From Anaerolineae bacterium (lineage in GTDB: Bacteria > Chloroflexota > Anaerolineae > Aggregatilineales > Aggregatilineaceae), in the NCBI GenBank assembly GCA_016930015.1, contig JAFGHR010000059.1, forward strand, positions 38,226 through 102,225: a stretch of DNA of 64,000 nt. The letters are read 5' to 3'. The notes under the pieces are model-generated. The model saw only the letters and a program-made list of their open reading frames with translations. It was not told the origin of the DNA and did no database searches. The translations under genes were made by a program, and so were the position numbers. How positions within the stretch are numbered: position 1 is the stretch's first letter; each line of letters begins with the position of its first letter. Shown here piece by piece: positions 44,608-54,024 of this stretch.

Positions 44608-45330
44608 TTACTCGCCGGAATGCTGCTGGAGCGTCCGCGCGAAGATGTCTTCGCGTTCGTCCCGGCGCTTGTTTCTCTTGGCACGCTTCTTTTTATTCGA
44701 GGCACGCCGGGGCATGTCCATGCCAGAGTTTTCCATTGCCTGCCGCAGCGCCAATTCCATGGCCGTGGGCATTTCTTTGTCCTCTTCCTCGACGACGTGA
44801 ACGGTTGCTTCCGGTTCTTCAAGCGCGCGCACGCTGAGGTCGATTTGTTTTTTCCGGCGGTTAACGCCGATGACCTTGACCTGAACTTCGTCGTTAACTT
44901 TGACAACCTCAGAGGGGTCACCAACATAACCTTTGGCCAGTTCCGATACATGAACCAGGCCGGGGCGCTCGGCACCAACGTCGATGAACGCGCCGAACTT
45001 TTCCACCCGCACAACGGTACCCGTGTACACGTCATCTTGTGAGATTTCCGACCAGGTCAGGTCCGGGGGCTTGATCATGGTCAGACTGATGCGGCCTTTG
45101 TTGCGATCGACATCCTGAACCCATACCGCGATCTCATCACCCTCGGTGACGACATCCGTTACGTTGTTCACGTGCCCGTCGGACAACTGGGAAATGTGGA
45201 GTAGGCCGAGTCGACCAATACCAACATCAACCAGGGCACCGTATAGGTCGACTTTCTTGACCGTGCCCTGGAGTTTCATCTTTGGGGCGATATCATCTAT
45301 CGTGGTGGGTGTAGATTTTTCCGCAGTCAT
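44608..45330 (-). CDS. Protein with two S1 RNA-binding domains
   Basis: The product is about 240 residues from ATG 45330, with AAGGAG 9 bases upstream. Two S1 domains are clear: ~16-85 (GTVKKVDLYGALVDVGIGRLGLLHISQLSDG) and ~100-170 (GTVVRVEKFGAFIDVGAERPGLVHVSELAKG). The rest is acidic, then strongly basic (RRASNKKKRAKRNKRRDERED). It is shorter than ribosomal protein S1 (4-6 domains) and is more like the small S1 proteins of Gram-positive and Chloroflexota genomes. It may bind mRNA or ribosomes. Confidence 0.85.
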   Translation of the reverse strand: MTAEKSTPTTIDDIAPKMKLQGTVKKVDLYGALVDVGIGRLGLLHISQLSDGHVNNVTDVVTEGDEIAVWVQDVDRNKGRISLTMIKPPDLTWSEISQDDVYTGTVVRVEKFGAFIDVGAERPGLVHVSELAKGYVGDPSEVVKVNDEVQVKVIGVNRRKKQIDLSVRALEEPEATVHVVEEEDKEMPTAMELALRQAMENSGMDMPRRASNKKKRAKRNKRRDEREDIFARTLQQHSGE

Positions 45331-45512
45331 GGCGACATGCTCCTTATACAAACCGCAAAATGATTGTCGTACATTCGAGAATGGGCCGGATTATACCGCT
45401 GGATATCGGGTGGGTCAACGGTCTTTTCATCCGGGACCCTATCATAATAGTCCGAACGGCCCAAACGACAGCCATTTATATGACATTTGACCGCGCGATA
45501 GCTGATACTGCT

Positions 45513-46454
45513 TTAGCTAATGGTATCAACCTGGGCCAGTTCGAGTTGGATGATCTGGTCAAACACTTCAAACGACTGGGCACCGATCGTATATACCGTG
45601 CCATTGATCACAAAACCCGGCGTGCCACGGAACCCGTAAGACTGGGCAGCGGTATAGTCTTGCAGCACTTCATCCATGTACCGCTCACTGGTCAGACACT
45701 CGCTGAACGCATCCGTGTCCAGGTCTATCTCACCCGCGACGCTGATAAGTGTGTCATCGGTGAGTTCGCGCCGGTCGGGTTCATCCAGCAGGTTAAACAG
45801 TGAGTTGTGCATTTCCCAGAAACTGCCTTGTTCTTCGGCACATTCGCTCGCCATCGCCGCCCGCGCCGAGGCTTCGCCAAAGATCGGAAAATCGCGATAA
45901 ACAAATTTGACTTCTTCCGGATAGGCTTCAAGGATTTGTGGCAGGGTTTCTTGATACCAGCGCCCACAGTACCCGCACTGGAAATCGGAAAATTCAACGA
46001 TCACAACCGGGGCATCTTCCGGGCCGAGGAACGCATCGTCATCAAACGCGATTTCGTTGGGAATGCGCGTTGGCGTGGGTGGGATCGGCGTGTTGGTTGG
46101 TACGAGTGCTTGCACCTGGGTGCCGACCGCTTCATCGATCATCGCCTGGAGTTCGTCCTGATTCACCGAACCGCCTTCGTCGTCCACCGGGGCCGGTTGG
46201 GCATTGGCGACCTCGGTGCCGACCGCTTCCTGAACAGCATTACGCAGTTCGCTGCGGCTGACGGAATCGTCATCACCGCTGGTCAGCGCGGTGGCGATCA
46301 ACAGCCCGATCAACAGAAATACGGCAGCCGTGATCACCAGGTACAGCATGTGATTTGTATCGCTCTCGGTTAGGGTGGGGGTGATGTGTGGTGTGTCATC
46401 CCGCAGCGAAATGGGCTTTCCGGTGTCAGGAGAAACGTCCTCGTGTTCGGTCAT
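45513..46454 (-). CDS. Membrane-anchored DsbA/thioredoxin-like disulfide oxidoreductase
   Basis: The product is about 313 residues from ATG 46454 (AAGGAAAG upstream). A short cytoplasmic start, one span (about 35-55, MLYLVITAAVFLLIGLLIATAL) and a ~80-residue linker precede a DsbA-like domain. The domain has the active CGYC (VVIVEFSDFQCGYCGRWYQE), the helical insert (FWEMHNSLFNLLDEPDRREL) and the cis-Pro loop GTPGFVINGT. It belongs to the Thioredoxin_4 (DsbA/BdbD) group and should act outside the membrane, reoxidised by VKOR. Confidence 0.9.
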   Translation of the reverse strand: MTEHEDVSPDTGKPISLRDDTPHITPTLTESDTNHMLYLVITAAVFLLIGLLIATALTSGDDDSVSRSELRNAVQEAVGTEVANAQPAPVDDEGGSVNQDELQAMIDEAVGTQVQALVPTNTPIPPTPTRIPNEIAFDDDAFLGPEDAPVVIVEFSDFQCGYCGRWYQETLPQILEAYPEEVKFVYRDFPIFGEASARAAMASECAEEQGSFWEMHNSLFNLLDEPDRRELTDDTLISVAGEIDLDTDAFSECLTSERYMDEVLQDYTAAQSYGFRGTPGFVINGTVYTIGAQSFEVFDQIIQLELAQVDTIS

Positions 46455-46673
46455 AATGCTTTCCTTATGTGTAAACCGGCCTGAGTCTGGCGAGTGTATG
46501 TCAAAGATGAATGTACCACAGCACATACAGAGGGAGATTCGTTAAAGCGTGAGCACATTCTCCTGTTGGTCTAATTTCTGTGTGCTGCCCCAAATCTGGC
46601 ATAACCCCGATTTTAGTTTCTACAGTCAGACGATTATACGAAAGGTACCGGTACCCTGCCAATGCTTTCTTTG

Positions 46674-46709
46674 AAAAAAACGCTGCTCCCTTGTTATCAG
46701 GGTGCAGCG
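46674..46709 (-). terminator. Rho-independent terminator of recA
   Basis: On the minus strand CGCTGC (46709-46704) pairs with GCAGCG (46686-46681), with an inner CCCT/AGGG pair, followed by seven T. Confidence 0.85.
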
Positions 46710-46762
46710 CTGATTCTGACTCATTCCAGGCCGGGTGAAGGTTAACCGTTGCTGGTGGGGTG

Positions 46763-47785
46763 TTATTCGTCTTCGTCGGCGTATGAGGTGAGCGGCATGA
46801 TATCATACGTATCGCGGATCAAGTTTTCGATTTCGTGCGCAAGGTCGGGATTGTCGCGCAAGTATTCTTTGGCGGCTTCGCGTCCCTGGCCGATCAAATT
46901 GTCATTGTAACGGAAAAATGCGCCGCGTTTGGTGATGATCTCGGCCTCAACGCCCAGATCAAGAATATCACTTTCTCTGCTAAAGCCGTGATCATACATC
47001 AAGTCAACTTCGGCCTGACGGAACGGCGGGGCGACTTTGTTCTTGGTCACCTTTACTCGTGTGCGATTGCCGATCACTTCGTCCTTGCGTTTGATGGCCT
47101 GAATGCGGCGTATGTCAATACGTACACTGGCGTAAAAGCGCAGGGCACGGCCTCCGGATGTGGTTTCCGGATTGCCGAACATAACGCCGATTTTTTCACG
47201 CAGTTGGTTGGTGAAGATCAGGGCGGTTTCGGACTGTTTGATCGCGCCGGACAGTTTGCGCAGCGCCTGGCTCATTAAACGCGCTTGCAGCCCGACATGG
47301 CTATCTCCCATTTCACCTTCGATCTCGGCGCGCGGCACAAGGGCAGCCACACTGTCTACGACAATGACATCCACCGCACCGGATCGCACCAGCGCCTCGG
47401 TGATTTCGAGGGCCTGCTCGCCGGTGTCGGGCTGGGAAATGTACAGGTTGTCGATATCCACACCCAGGCGTTCGGCGTATACGGGATCAAGGGCGTGCTC
47501 CATGTCGATAAAAGCGCATATCCCGCCGAGACGTTGGGCTTCAGCCACAACGTGAAGACACAGCGTAGTCTTACCGGAGCTTTCGGGGCCGTAGATCTCG
47601 GTTACGCGTCCGAGCGGAACACCGCCGACGCCCAGCGCCAGATCGATCGCCAGCGACCCTGTCGAGATCACGCGAACATTAAGGTGAGTAGCATCACCCA
47701 GACGAACGATTGTGCCGTCACCGTAGCGCTTGGTGAGTTCGGTCAGTGTATTATCGAGTGCCTTCTGGCGAGCGTCGTCAGCCAT
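46763..47785 (-). CDS. recA: Recombinase RecA
   Basis: The 340-residue protein forms filaments on single-stranded DNA, catalyses strand exchange and triggers LexA self-cleavage. The Walker A is GPESSGKTT, the L1/L2 regions are typical ([56 protein letters not shown]), and the acidic C-terminus (SYADEDE) is kept. No recX follows. A promoter with an SOS-like box lies upstream. Confidence 0.97.
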   Translation of the reverse strand: MADDARQKALDNTLTELTKRYGDGTIVRLGDATHLNVRVISTGSLAIDLALGVGGVPLGRVTEIYGPESSGKTTLCLHVVAEAQRLGGICAFIDMEHALDPVYAERLGVDIDNLYISQPDTGEQALEITEALVRSGAVDVIVVDSVAALVPRAEIEGEMGDSHVGLQARLMSQALRKLSGAIKQSETALIFTNQLREKIGVMFGNPETTSGGRALRFYASVRIDIRRIQAIKRKDEVIGNRTRVKVTKNKVAPPFRQAEVDLMYDHGFSRESDILDLGVEAEIITKRGAFFRYNDNLIGQGREAAKEYLRDNPDLAHEIENLIRDTYDIMPLTSYADEDE

Positions 47786-47863
47786 AGGATTACTCCAATT
47801 TTCTCATAGGTCTAACCCAGCGGTCGATATCAAAAACACGTGTGATAACATCGTGCACCTGAT

Positions 47864-47892
47864 ATTATAGCACGCATGTTCTAAGCAGGCAA
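47864..47892 (-). promoter_or_regulatory. Promoter of recA with LexA-type box in the spacer
   Basis: On the minus strand TTGCCT (47892-47887) and TATAAT (47869-47864) are 17 bases apart. The spacer holds GAACATGCGTGC (47881-47870), one mismatch from GAACNNNNGTTC, where bound LexA would block the polymerase. Confidence 0.7.
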
Positions 47893-47931
47893 TGCCGGAT
47901 TTTGCGAGCATGTTTCCGGTGTTGAACAACA

Positions 47932-47964
47932 CGCGCCCGTGCTAACCGTCGTGCCACGGGCGCG
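47932..47964 (-). terminator. Terminator hairpin after the PPC-domain gene
   Basis: CGCGCCCGTG (47932-47941) and CACGGGCGCG (47955-47964) form a 10-base stem between the PPC gene and the recA promoter. The T run is poor (GTGTTGTT). Confidence 0.55.
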
Positions 47965-48006
47965 TATCATGAACCGTATCAGCCAGGCGGCGGCTGGTCA
48001 GGACAG

Positions 48007-50130
48007 TTATTCCTGGATAAGCGTCAGGTTATAGGTGCCCTCGGTGCCGCCCACGTTCAAACCGTAATGAGTGGCGATGATGTAGTACGTGCCGGTTGAA
48101 ACGAGTGTTGTGTTCTCGATGACCGAATTCGGATTCTCGCCGGGTGTCACGTCGTCGTTAAAATCGATCTGAATACCTTCCGGCGAAACAAGATACAGGG
48201 CCGGGTCCAGCGTACCGCCGGTGGCATCCATGCCAATGGTGACGATGTCGCCCTGCTGGCCTTCAAACGCGTATACCACAAACCGCTGGCGCTCGGTGAT
48301 GCTGCCTGATACCGTGCCGCCGTAGGTGATGGTGGCCGCCGTGTTTGCGACTTCGGTGTAGTTCAGTGTGTTGGCATTGCTCATATCAAAGAAGCCGCCA
48401 GGGCCAGCGGTCGCCGTGCCGTCGGCTTCTACGCGGAACGTGATCATGTAGTGGGCGTTGAGCGCCACGGGTTGCGAGGTGTTGATGATGGTTTGGTCGC
48501 TTACGTCCACCGTCAGCGCAAAGTTGACCGGTGTGGTGTCTTCACAGTTGCTCTGGTACCAGACTTCGACTTCATAGATGCCGGGTGTCAGGCGGTTGGG
48601 CGGCCAATAGATGTAGGAAACCGGCGACGCGGTTGTTTCTTCACAGTTACGGTTGCCGTCAGCTTCCAGCGTGCCGCCGCTGCGAATCTGGGTCAGGTCG
48701 TCATACACGGTTTCGCCGCTTGGGTCACGCACCTGGAGCTGAAGATCGGCATTGGTGAGCCACGATAGGGTGATCTCGATGGCACCTTCGCTGAGTTCGA
48801 TGGCTTCGGCTGTAACCTCGGCGGTGTCAGCCGCAACTGCCGGTGTTTCGGTTTCGCCGGCCCCGGTGGACAGGGTCAAAACATAATCACCCTCGGTGCC
48901 GCCAATGTTCAGGCCGTAGCGCGTGGCGATGATCGTGTACGTGCCGTTAGTCGCCAGCTCACGCGTAATGGCGGCGTTGGTTGTTTCGCCGTCGTCGTCA
49001 TTACTGATCAACGGGGTTTGGTCCGGGCCAAGCAGTGCCAGGTACGTGTCCAGGCTACCGGACTGGGCGACCATCGATATCGTGACGGTCGTGCCGCTTA
49101 TCACGTCAAAGGTGTATACTTCGGCGGGGGTACCGTTGGTGATCGTGCCGGATATGGTGCTGCCCAGCGCGATGGATTCGGCGTTGGCGATCTGGTTGTT
49201 GAAGACGGTAACGTTCAGTCCCGCGTTGACTCCGCCATCGCTGAGCGTCCACGAGCCATCCGCCGCCACTTCCATACGTGCCAGGTAACGCTGGCCGGGA
49301 TTGAGGGTGCCGTCGATGGTGGTGGGGTCCTCATTATTGGCGCTTCCGTTGAGCGTAAAGCGCTGGGGTCCGCCAACCTCGCAGCCGTCAATGTAATAGA
49401 TGATGATTTCATAACTACCCGCCGGGACCTCGCCCGCTGGCCACGCGATCGTCTCGGTCGGGTTGTTGGCCGTGGCCGCGTCGCAGTTGGCGTTCACATC
49501 GGCGTCAAGCGTGCCGCCGCTGGGCGCGCCGGGGCTAAAGGCGTGAACCGTGCCGCCGACAGGATCACGCACTTCCAGGTTGAGATCGACGGCAGCGGCC
49601 CAGATCAGTTCAAACACGACGCCGCCGATATCCAGTGCGGCTGTCTGGCCGCCGACCTGCTGAACACCGCTGAGTTCAAGGGTGAATTCGCCGCTGGCGT
49701 CACCTTCGGCGCCGCTGCCACGTACCACCAGGATCGTATACGTGCCGCTGCTGGGCAGTTCGATCCCGGCCAACGTGGCGGTTGTCGGGCTGGTTAGATC
49801 ACGGTCCTGGGCGACGAGTTCGCTGTCAGGACCGGTCAGGATCACGACCGGGGCGAGTTCTTCGGCTTCGGTGACAACGTCAATGTTAATGGTGTCGCCT
49901 GCGCTGCCGGTCAGGGAGTACGCCTGAACAAACGTGTCCGCGTCCAGGGTGCCGGTAACGATGTCGCCGACAGTCAACTGCCGGTTCCGGGGGCCTTCCT
50001 GGGCCCGCGCTGGTGAGGCAGCCCAAAGCACACTGATCAGGGCCAGGCACAGAGCCAGACGCAGCGCCCCCAGGCCAACATGCCGTAGAGCCGGGCGTCG
50101 ATTTGCGCGATTTTGGGTCATTATGATCAT
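48007..50130 (-). CDS. Secreted protein with repeated PPC-type domains
   Basis: The 707-residue protein has a signal peptide (to about residue 43, ending ASPARAQEG). The body has bacterial pre-peptidase C-terminal (PPC) beta-sandwich units. Typical are VQAYSLTGSAGDTINIDVV, AEVYTFDVISGTTVTISMVAQSGSLDTYLALLGP and RFVVYAFEGQQGDIVTIGMDATGGTLDPALYLVSP. These units recur, with YTIIATRYGLNIGGTEGDYVLTLS and YYIIATHYGLNVGGTEGTYNLTL closing two of them. No catalytic domain is present. It may bind surface polymers or be a structural envelope protein. Confidence 0.8.
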   Translation of the reverse strand: MIIMTQNRANRRPALRHVGLGALRLALCLALISVLWAASPARAQEGPRNRQLTVGDIVTGTLDADTFVQAYSLTGSAGDTINIDVVTEAEELAPVVILTGPDSELVAQDRDLTSPTTATLAGIELPSSGTYTILVVRGSGAEGDASGEFTLELSGVQQVGGQTAALDIGGVVFELIWAAAVDLNLEVRDPVGGTVHAFSPGAPSGGTLDADVNANCDAATANNPTETIAWPAGEVPAGSYEIIIYYIDGCEVGGPQRFTLNGSANNEDPTTIDGTLNPGQRYLARMEVAADGSWTLSDGGVNAGLNVTVFNNQIANAESIALGSTISGTITNGTPAEVYTFDVISGTTVTISMVAQSGSLDTYLALLGPDQTPLISNDDDGETTNAAITRELATNGTYTIIATRYGLNIGGTEGDYVLTLSTGAGETETPAVAADTAEVTAEAIELSEGAIEITLSWLTNADLQLQVRDPSGETVYDDLTQIRSGGTLEADGNRNCEETTASPVSYIYWPPNRLTPGIYEVEVWYQSNCEDTTPVNFALTVDVSDQTIINTSQPVALNAHYMITFRVEADGTATAGPGGFFDMSNANTLNYTEVANTAATITYGGTVSGSITERQRFVVYAFEGQQGDIVTIGMDATGGTLDPALYLVSPEGIQIDFNDDVTPGENPNSVIENTTLVSTGTYYIIATHYGLNVGGTEGTYNLTLIQE

Positions 50131-50283
50131 AAATCACCACTCCTAATGTTCACGGCAGCCGGAACTGCCGGGGCAGTTTTACCTGCCATGTGTGTACACC
50201 GGGTTAGGGGCGCGCACATTCGTATACGTCTTCAGTGTAGCCAATCGATGCGACAAAGGCAAAGGCTGGCGCGGTTAGCGCGT

Positions 50284-50311
50284 AAAAAACCGAGCAGTCG
50301 TAGGGTGCTCG
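50284..50311 (-). terminator. Rho-independent terminator after the M23 gene
   Basis: On the minus strand CGAGCA (50311-50306) pairs with TGCTCG (50296-50291), followed by GTTTTTT. Confidence 0.75.
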
Positions 50312-50316
50312 TCTGG

Positions 50317-51642
50317 TTAGTCACTCTCGGTAGGCGATGGTTCGGCAGTGTCCACGGCCTGCGGTGTCGCCGGGAAGGCCAGACTCAGCGACACAAAATT
50401 GGTAGTGCTGGGCTTGACCGTGATTTCCTGCGCGATGCGCTGCCCGCGAATGGTCACCGATATTGTGTAGTCACCGGCAGGCACATCACCCAGCACAAAA
50501 TTTTCGTCCCAGGCGGGGTCGGGCATCACATGCCAGATTTGCGCACCGGGCATGTACGGCTGGACGTAAGTCGAGGTCGTCTCATAAACGCGCCCTTCCT
50601 GGCTGAGCGTGACGACCACGTCTTCGACGAACCGCCCGTCCTCATACGTGACTCGCCCCGCGATCACACCATGCCCGATGTAGGGCGCGATCCACAGCAG
50701 GGGATTCACTACCGCGAAATAGTCGTTTTCGCCCATGCGGACTTCCATATGCACGTGCGGCCCGCTGACATCACCCGTGCCGCCGATCAGGCCAACGACA
50801 TCCCCCGCCTGTATGCGCTGGCCCTGCTGCACGGTGATGGCGGACATGTGCGCGTACAGCGTCCAGATTTTCTGGCCCCGGTAGCCGAAATCGTGCTCGA
50901 TCAAAACGACGTTGCCATAGGACGGGTAAATGTCGAGGTCGGTGCCGCCGACCACGTTGGCGCCGTTTCCGGCAAACGCGACGACGCCCGATCCCCCAGC
51001 GTGGATCGGTTCGCCAATGTCGTTGGGCATATCCACGCCGTGATGGACGCGCCATTCGTTTTGCGGGCCATCTGAGCCAAAGGGGTAATAAAACAGGCTG
51101 GCGCTGTTGGCGCTGGCGTCCACCGGGCGCACCATCCAAAAATGATCGTTGGCGTGCGAGCTGAGCGGTACCTGTTCCGGCGGCGGCTGGTAACCTTCGA
51201 TCTGGGTCGGGCCGATGATACCCGTCGGGCTGGACAGCGGCGTCGGCCCGGCGGCGCTCGGTTGGATAGTGGCCAGTTGATCCGGCGTGACGCTGGCGGT
51301 TGGCGTTGGCCAGGGTGTTTCGGCAATATCGATCGAGTCGACATCGACCGAGTCGACATCGACCGGCTCAATGATCAGTGGGGTAGCCGGTTCGGTGGGC
51401 GGCAGCGTTGGCGGCATAAAACCCGTGGCATTGGGATCGGTAGTGGGCAGCGGCGTGCTCGCCTGCAACTGGCTCTCCAGCGCGACCTGCCAATCGGGCG
51501 GAGTCGCGTTCTCCGGCGTGGGAGAGCCAGCCGGGACGGATACGGTGATCGTGGGCTGGTTGTTCTGCCACAGGTACAGCCCGCCGAGTGCGATCAAGGC
51601 TGCTAGGATAAACAAGCCCTGTAGGTTGTGACTGCGTTCCAT
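50317..51642 (-). CDS. Anchored M23 (LytM-type) metallopeptidase
   Basis: The product is about 441 residues from ATG 51642; the frame upstream of it is not protein-like. One span (about 8-24) is followed by a Pro/Thr linker that contains the short repeat VDVDSVDVDSIDI. The M23 domain has the zinc ligands HHGVDMPND (HxxxD) and HVHMEVR (HxH), so it is likely active on peptidoglycan cross-links. A C-terminal beta domain resembles carboxypeptidase-regulatory folds (GRVTYEDGRFVEDVVVTLSQEG; VPAGDYTISVTIRGQ). It lies 37 bases downstream of the propeller-protein gene on the same strand. Confidence 0.88.
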   Translation of the reverse strand: MERSHNLQGLFILAALIALGGLYLWQNNQPTITVSVPAGSPTPENATPPDWQVALESQLQASTPLPTTDPNATGFMPPTLPPTEPATPLIIEPVDVDSVDVDSIDIAETPWPTPTASVTPDQLATIQPSAAGPTPLSSPTGIIGPTQIEGYQPPPEQVPLSSHANDHFWMVRPVDASANSASLFYYPFGSDGPQNEWRVHHGVDMPNDIGEPIHAGGSGVVAFAGNGANVVGGTDLDIYPSYGNVVLIEHDFGYRGQKIWTLYAHMSAITVQQGQRIQAGDVVGLIGGTGDVSGPHVHMEVRMGENDYFAVVNPLLWIAPYIGHGVIAGRVTYEDGRFVEDVVVTLSQEGRVYETTSTYVQPYMPGAQIWHVMPDPAWDENFVLGDVPAGDYTISVTIRGQRIAQEITVKPSTTNFVSLSLAFPATPQAVDTAEPSPTESD

Positions 51643-51679
51643 GCACAGTTCTCTTTGGTGGTCTGCCAGGACCCGATCG

Positions 51680-53899
51680 TTACTGAAGCAGATCAGGTGG
51701 AATGGGCGTCGGTGTCCGGAACACGTCCGGCAGCGGCGTAAGTGACGGCGGCAGGGCCGGGATCGTTGGGGCTTGTGGCGGTTCACGGAGGAACGCGTCC
51801 AGCTCTCCCGGCGTGTATAGTTCGAGCATGGCATCATTCCAACTCAGGCCGCCGGTTTTGTGGAATTCCCAGAACTGGATCGCGCCAAAATTGTACTGCC
51901 AGGTGCGCGCCGCCGGGACACGGGTCCAACCAAAATCAGCAGCGATAGCGGTCAAATCGACGTAATACCCGGCAGGCACCTGCTCATACTGCTTGCCGCC
52001 GCGCTCGTAGTCGTCAACATCACCGCCGCTGCGTGCGGTGAAGTCCCAGGGCAGGACACGCAGCGGTTCACCAAGCTGGCCGTTTTGGGCTTCGTCGGCC
52101 ACGCGCACAAAAATACGCCAGTACGTGTTGACTTCGATATCTTCACGCACGATCTGGATCGGCGCGGGCAAGCCTGTGTAAATCAGGTCACGGTCAAGGG
52201 CAATCGCCCGGCCCGCATAGTGCCAGTTTTCGGTCGGCTCGCCGGGTTCCGGGGGGCGATCCTGGGGCCAGAACGCGTCTTCCAGAATGCCCAGGAAATC
52301 GTACCCGGTTTTTTCCAAAACGCGGATACGCAGCCCTTCAAACGAATCATTCACCCGGTCCGACAGACGCGGCAGCGGGGCCTCTACGCCGTTGAGCAGC
52401 GCCAGCCCGTACAACCCATCAGCTTTTTGGCGCTCGTTTTCTTCGTAGAGGGGTTGAGCCGTGACCGGGTTGGGTGGCACGCCGCCGCTGTCGATAAATG
52501 CCTGGGGCAGCGGGATGCCGGTCCAATCGGGATCGGTGGCCTGCATGGGCAGCGCGATCGCGTCGGTGGCCGCCCCGAAATTGCCGATGGTCCCGGCGAG
52601 AAGCTGGGTTTGGCGGCCCACGTCAAACGCATAGACCAGACTGGACCCGTTGGGCGCCCAGGTGGGCATTTTACCGCGCCCGACCAGGATCGGATCGGCA
52701 TCCCGCTGTTGGGCAGGTTTGGCGTATATACCCTCGACGCCGTTAACCATAGCGGTGTAGGCAATGGTGTTGCCGTCAGGACTCCAGGCCGGGTGATCTT
52801 CGTTGATGTCGGGCGTATTGGTGATGTTGATAGCGGCGTCTTCGCTGGGGTTGTCCAGGTCAAGGATGTAAATATCCTTGTTGCCGGTGCGCCAGCTTAC
52901 ATAGGCGATCTGGCGGCCCTGGGGTGACCAGTGCGGTTCGATATCCGGCCCCGGTATGTAGGTCACGCGCAAAGCGCCTTCGCTGGCGGCGCGGTTCGGG
53001 TCAGCGCTGATGATGTAAATGTCAAGGTCTTCGGTATCTGCCGTGTAACCTTCATATACCAGGAAAACACCGTCAGGACTCCAGCTTGGCGCACCCTCAA
53101 AGCCGGGTGTATACGTCAGGCGCGTGATCGCGCCGTTGTTGATTTCCAGAACATATAGTTCCCAATTGCCATCACGATGACTCGAAAACGCGATCCGGTT
53201 GCCGTCGGGACTCCATGCCGGATCACGATCATCTTCCGCGTGATTGGTCAGGCGCAGCGGCGCGGTTTGCCCCACGCCGATCGCCCACAGGTCTTGCTGG
53301 CCGTTTTCACGCATGGCATACACCAGCGAGCCACCCGCCCGCAGCGGGTCAGGGATCGGGGTCGGGGTCGGGGCTGACGTTGGGAAAATGGCTGTCGGCG
53401 TGAGCGTGCCGCGCGATTCGGGCCAGATGGCGCCGCTTTCGACCGGGCTGCCGCTGCCGCCGCTGTTATCTTCGCGGGACTGCCAGACAACCACAGCCAG
53501 CAGGGTCAGCAGCAGGATCACGGCAAAAGCGCTGAGGGCGCGGTTTTGGGCACGCAGCGGGTCTTCGGCGATGGTCGGTTTCAGCTCGGCTTCGGCTGAA
53601 CGCTGAACCATGACCTCCTGGTGCCGGGTACGCGTGGTTTCGTATGCTTCGCGGGCACCGTGGGCGGCCTGGCGTGCGGTGCCGGTCGTGAGTCGTGTGA
53701 ATACTTGTGTAACGCCGACGACCAGCCCTGCGATCAAGGATATAACGCCGCTGACGATGCGCCATATCCCGGTGAACAGGCCGAACACTTGCGCCTCTAC
53801 ACCGGCGATCTGTTCGGCAAGCGCCATAACCGACCAGGCGGCAACCCGCAAAAACGCATTTCCCAACCGATCGGTAACCCGGAACGCACGGACGAGCAT
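51680..53899 (-). CDS. Membrane protein with TolB-like (PD40) beta-propeller
   Basis: The 739-residue protein has hydrophobic helices near the start and a second span at ~122-140 (AFAVILLLTLLAVVVW). From ~190 a series of PD40/WD40-like blades follows, each with a DPAWSPDGNRIAFSSHRDGNWELYVLE-type unit: APSWSPDGVFLVYEG, EPHWSPQGRQIAYVSWRTGNKDIYIL, HPAWSPDGNTIAYTA. The last ~250 residues are a distinct domain (ENWHYAGRAIALDRD... TRVPAARTWQYNFGAIQFWEF) I do not recognise. The propeller should lie outside and may bind proteins or peptidoglycan fragments. Confidence 0.82.
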   Translation of the reverse strand: MLVRAFRVTDRLGNAFLRVAAWSVMALAEQIAGVEAQVFGLFTGIWRIVSGVISLIAGLVVGVTQVFTRLTTGTARQAAHGAREAYETTRTRHQEVMVQRSAEAELKPTIAEDPLRAQNRALSAFAVILLLTLLAVVVWQSREDNSGGSGSPVESGAIWPESRGTLTPTAIFPTSAPTPTPIPDPLRAGGSLVYAMRENGQQDLWAIGVGQTAPLRLTNHAEDDRDPAWSPDGNRIAFSSHRDGNWELYVLEINNGAITRLTYTPGFEGAPSWSPDGVFLVYEGYTADTEDLDIYIISADPNRAASEGALRVTYIPGPDIEPHWSPQGRQIAYVSWRTGNKDIYILDLDNPSEDAAINITNTPDINEDHPAWSPDGNTIAYTAMVNGVEGIYAKPAQQRDADPILVGRGKMPTWAPNGSSLVYAFDVGRQTQLLAGTIGNFGAATDAIALPMQATDPDWTGIPLPQAFIDSGGVPPNPVTAQPLYEENERQKADGLYGLALLNGVEAPLPRLSDRVNDSFEGLRIRVLEKTGYDFLGILEDAFWPQDRPPEPGEPTENWHYAGRAIALDRDLIYTGLPAPIQIVREDIEVNTYWRIFVRVADEAQNGQLGEPLRVLPWDFTARSGGDVDDYERGGKQYEQVPAGYYVDLTAIAADFGWTRVPAARTWQYNFGAIQFWEFHKTGGLSWNDAMLELYTPGELDAFLREPPQAPTIPALPPSLTPLPDVFRTPTPIPPDLLQ

Positions 53900-54024
53900 A
53901 GAACCGCCTGCCTGATAAAAAGGACACCTGGAAAACCAGACCCGGCGAACAACACGGGTTTGGTAACCAGGATTGGATTCTACAGAAAAAGAGAGGGCCG
54001 GGCAAACTTTAACCGTGGTGCTGC

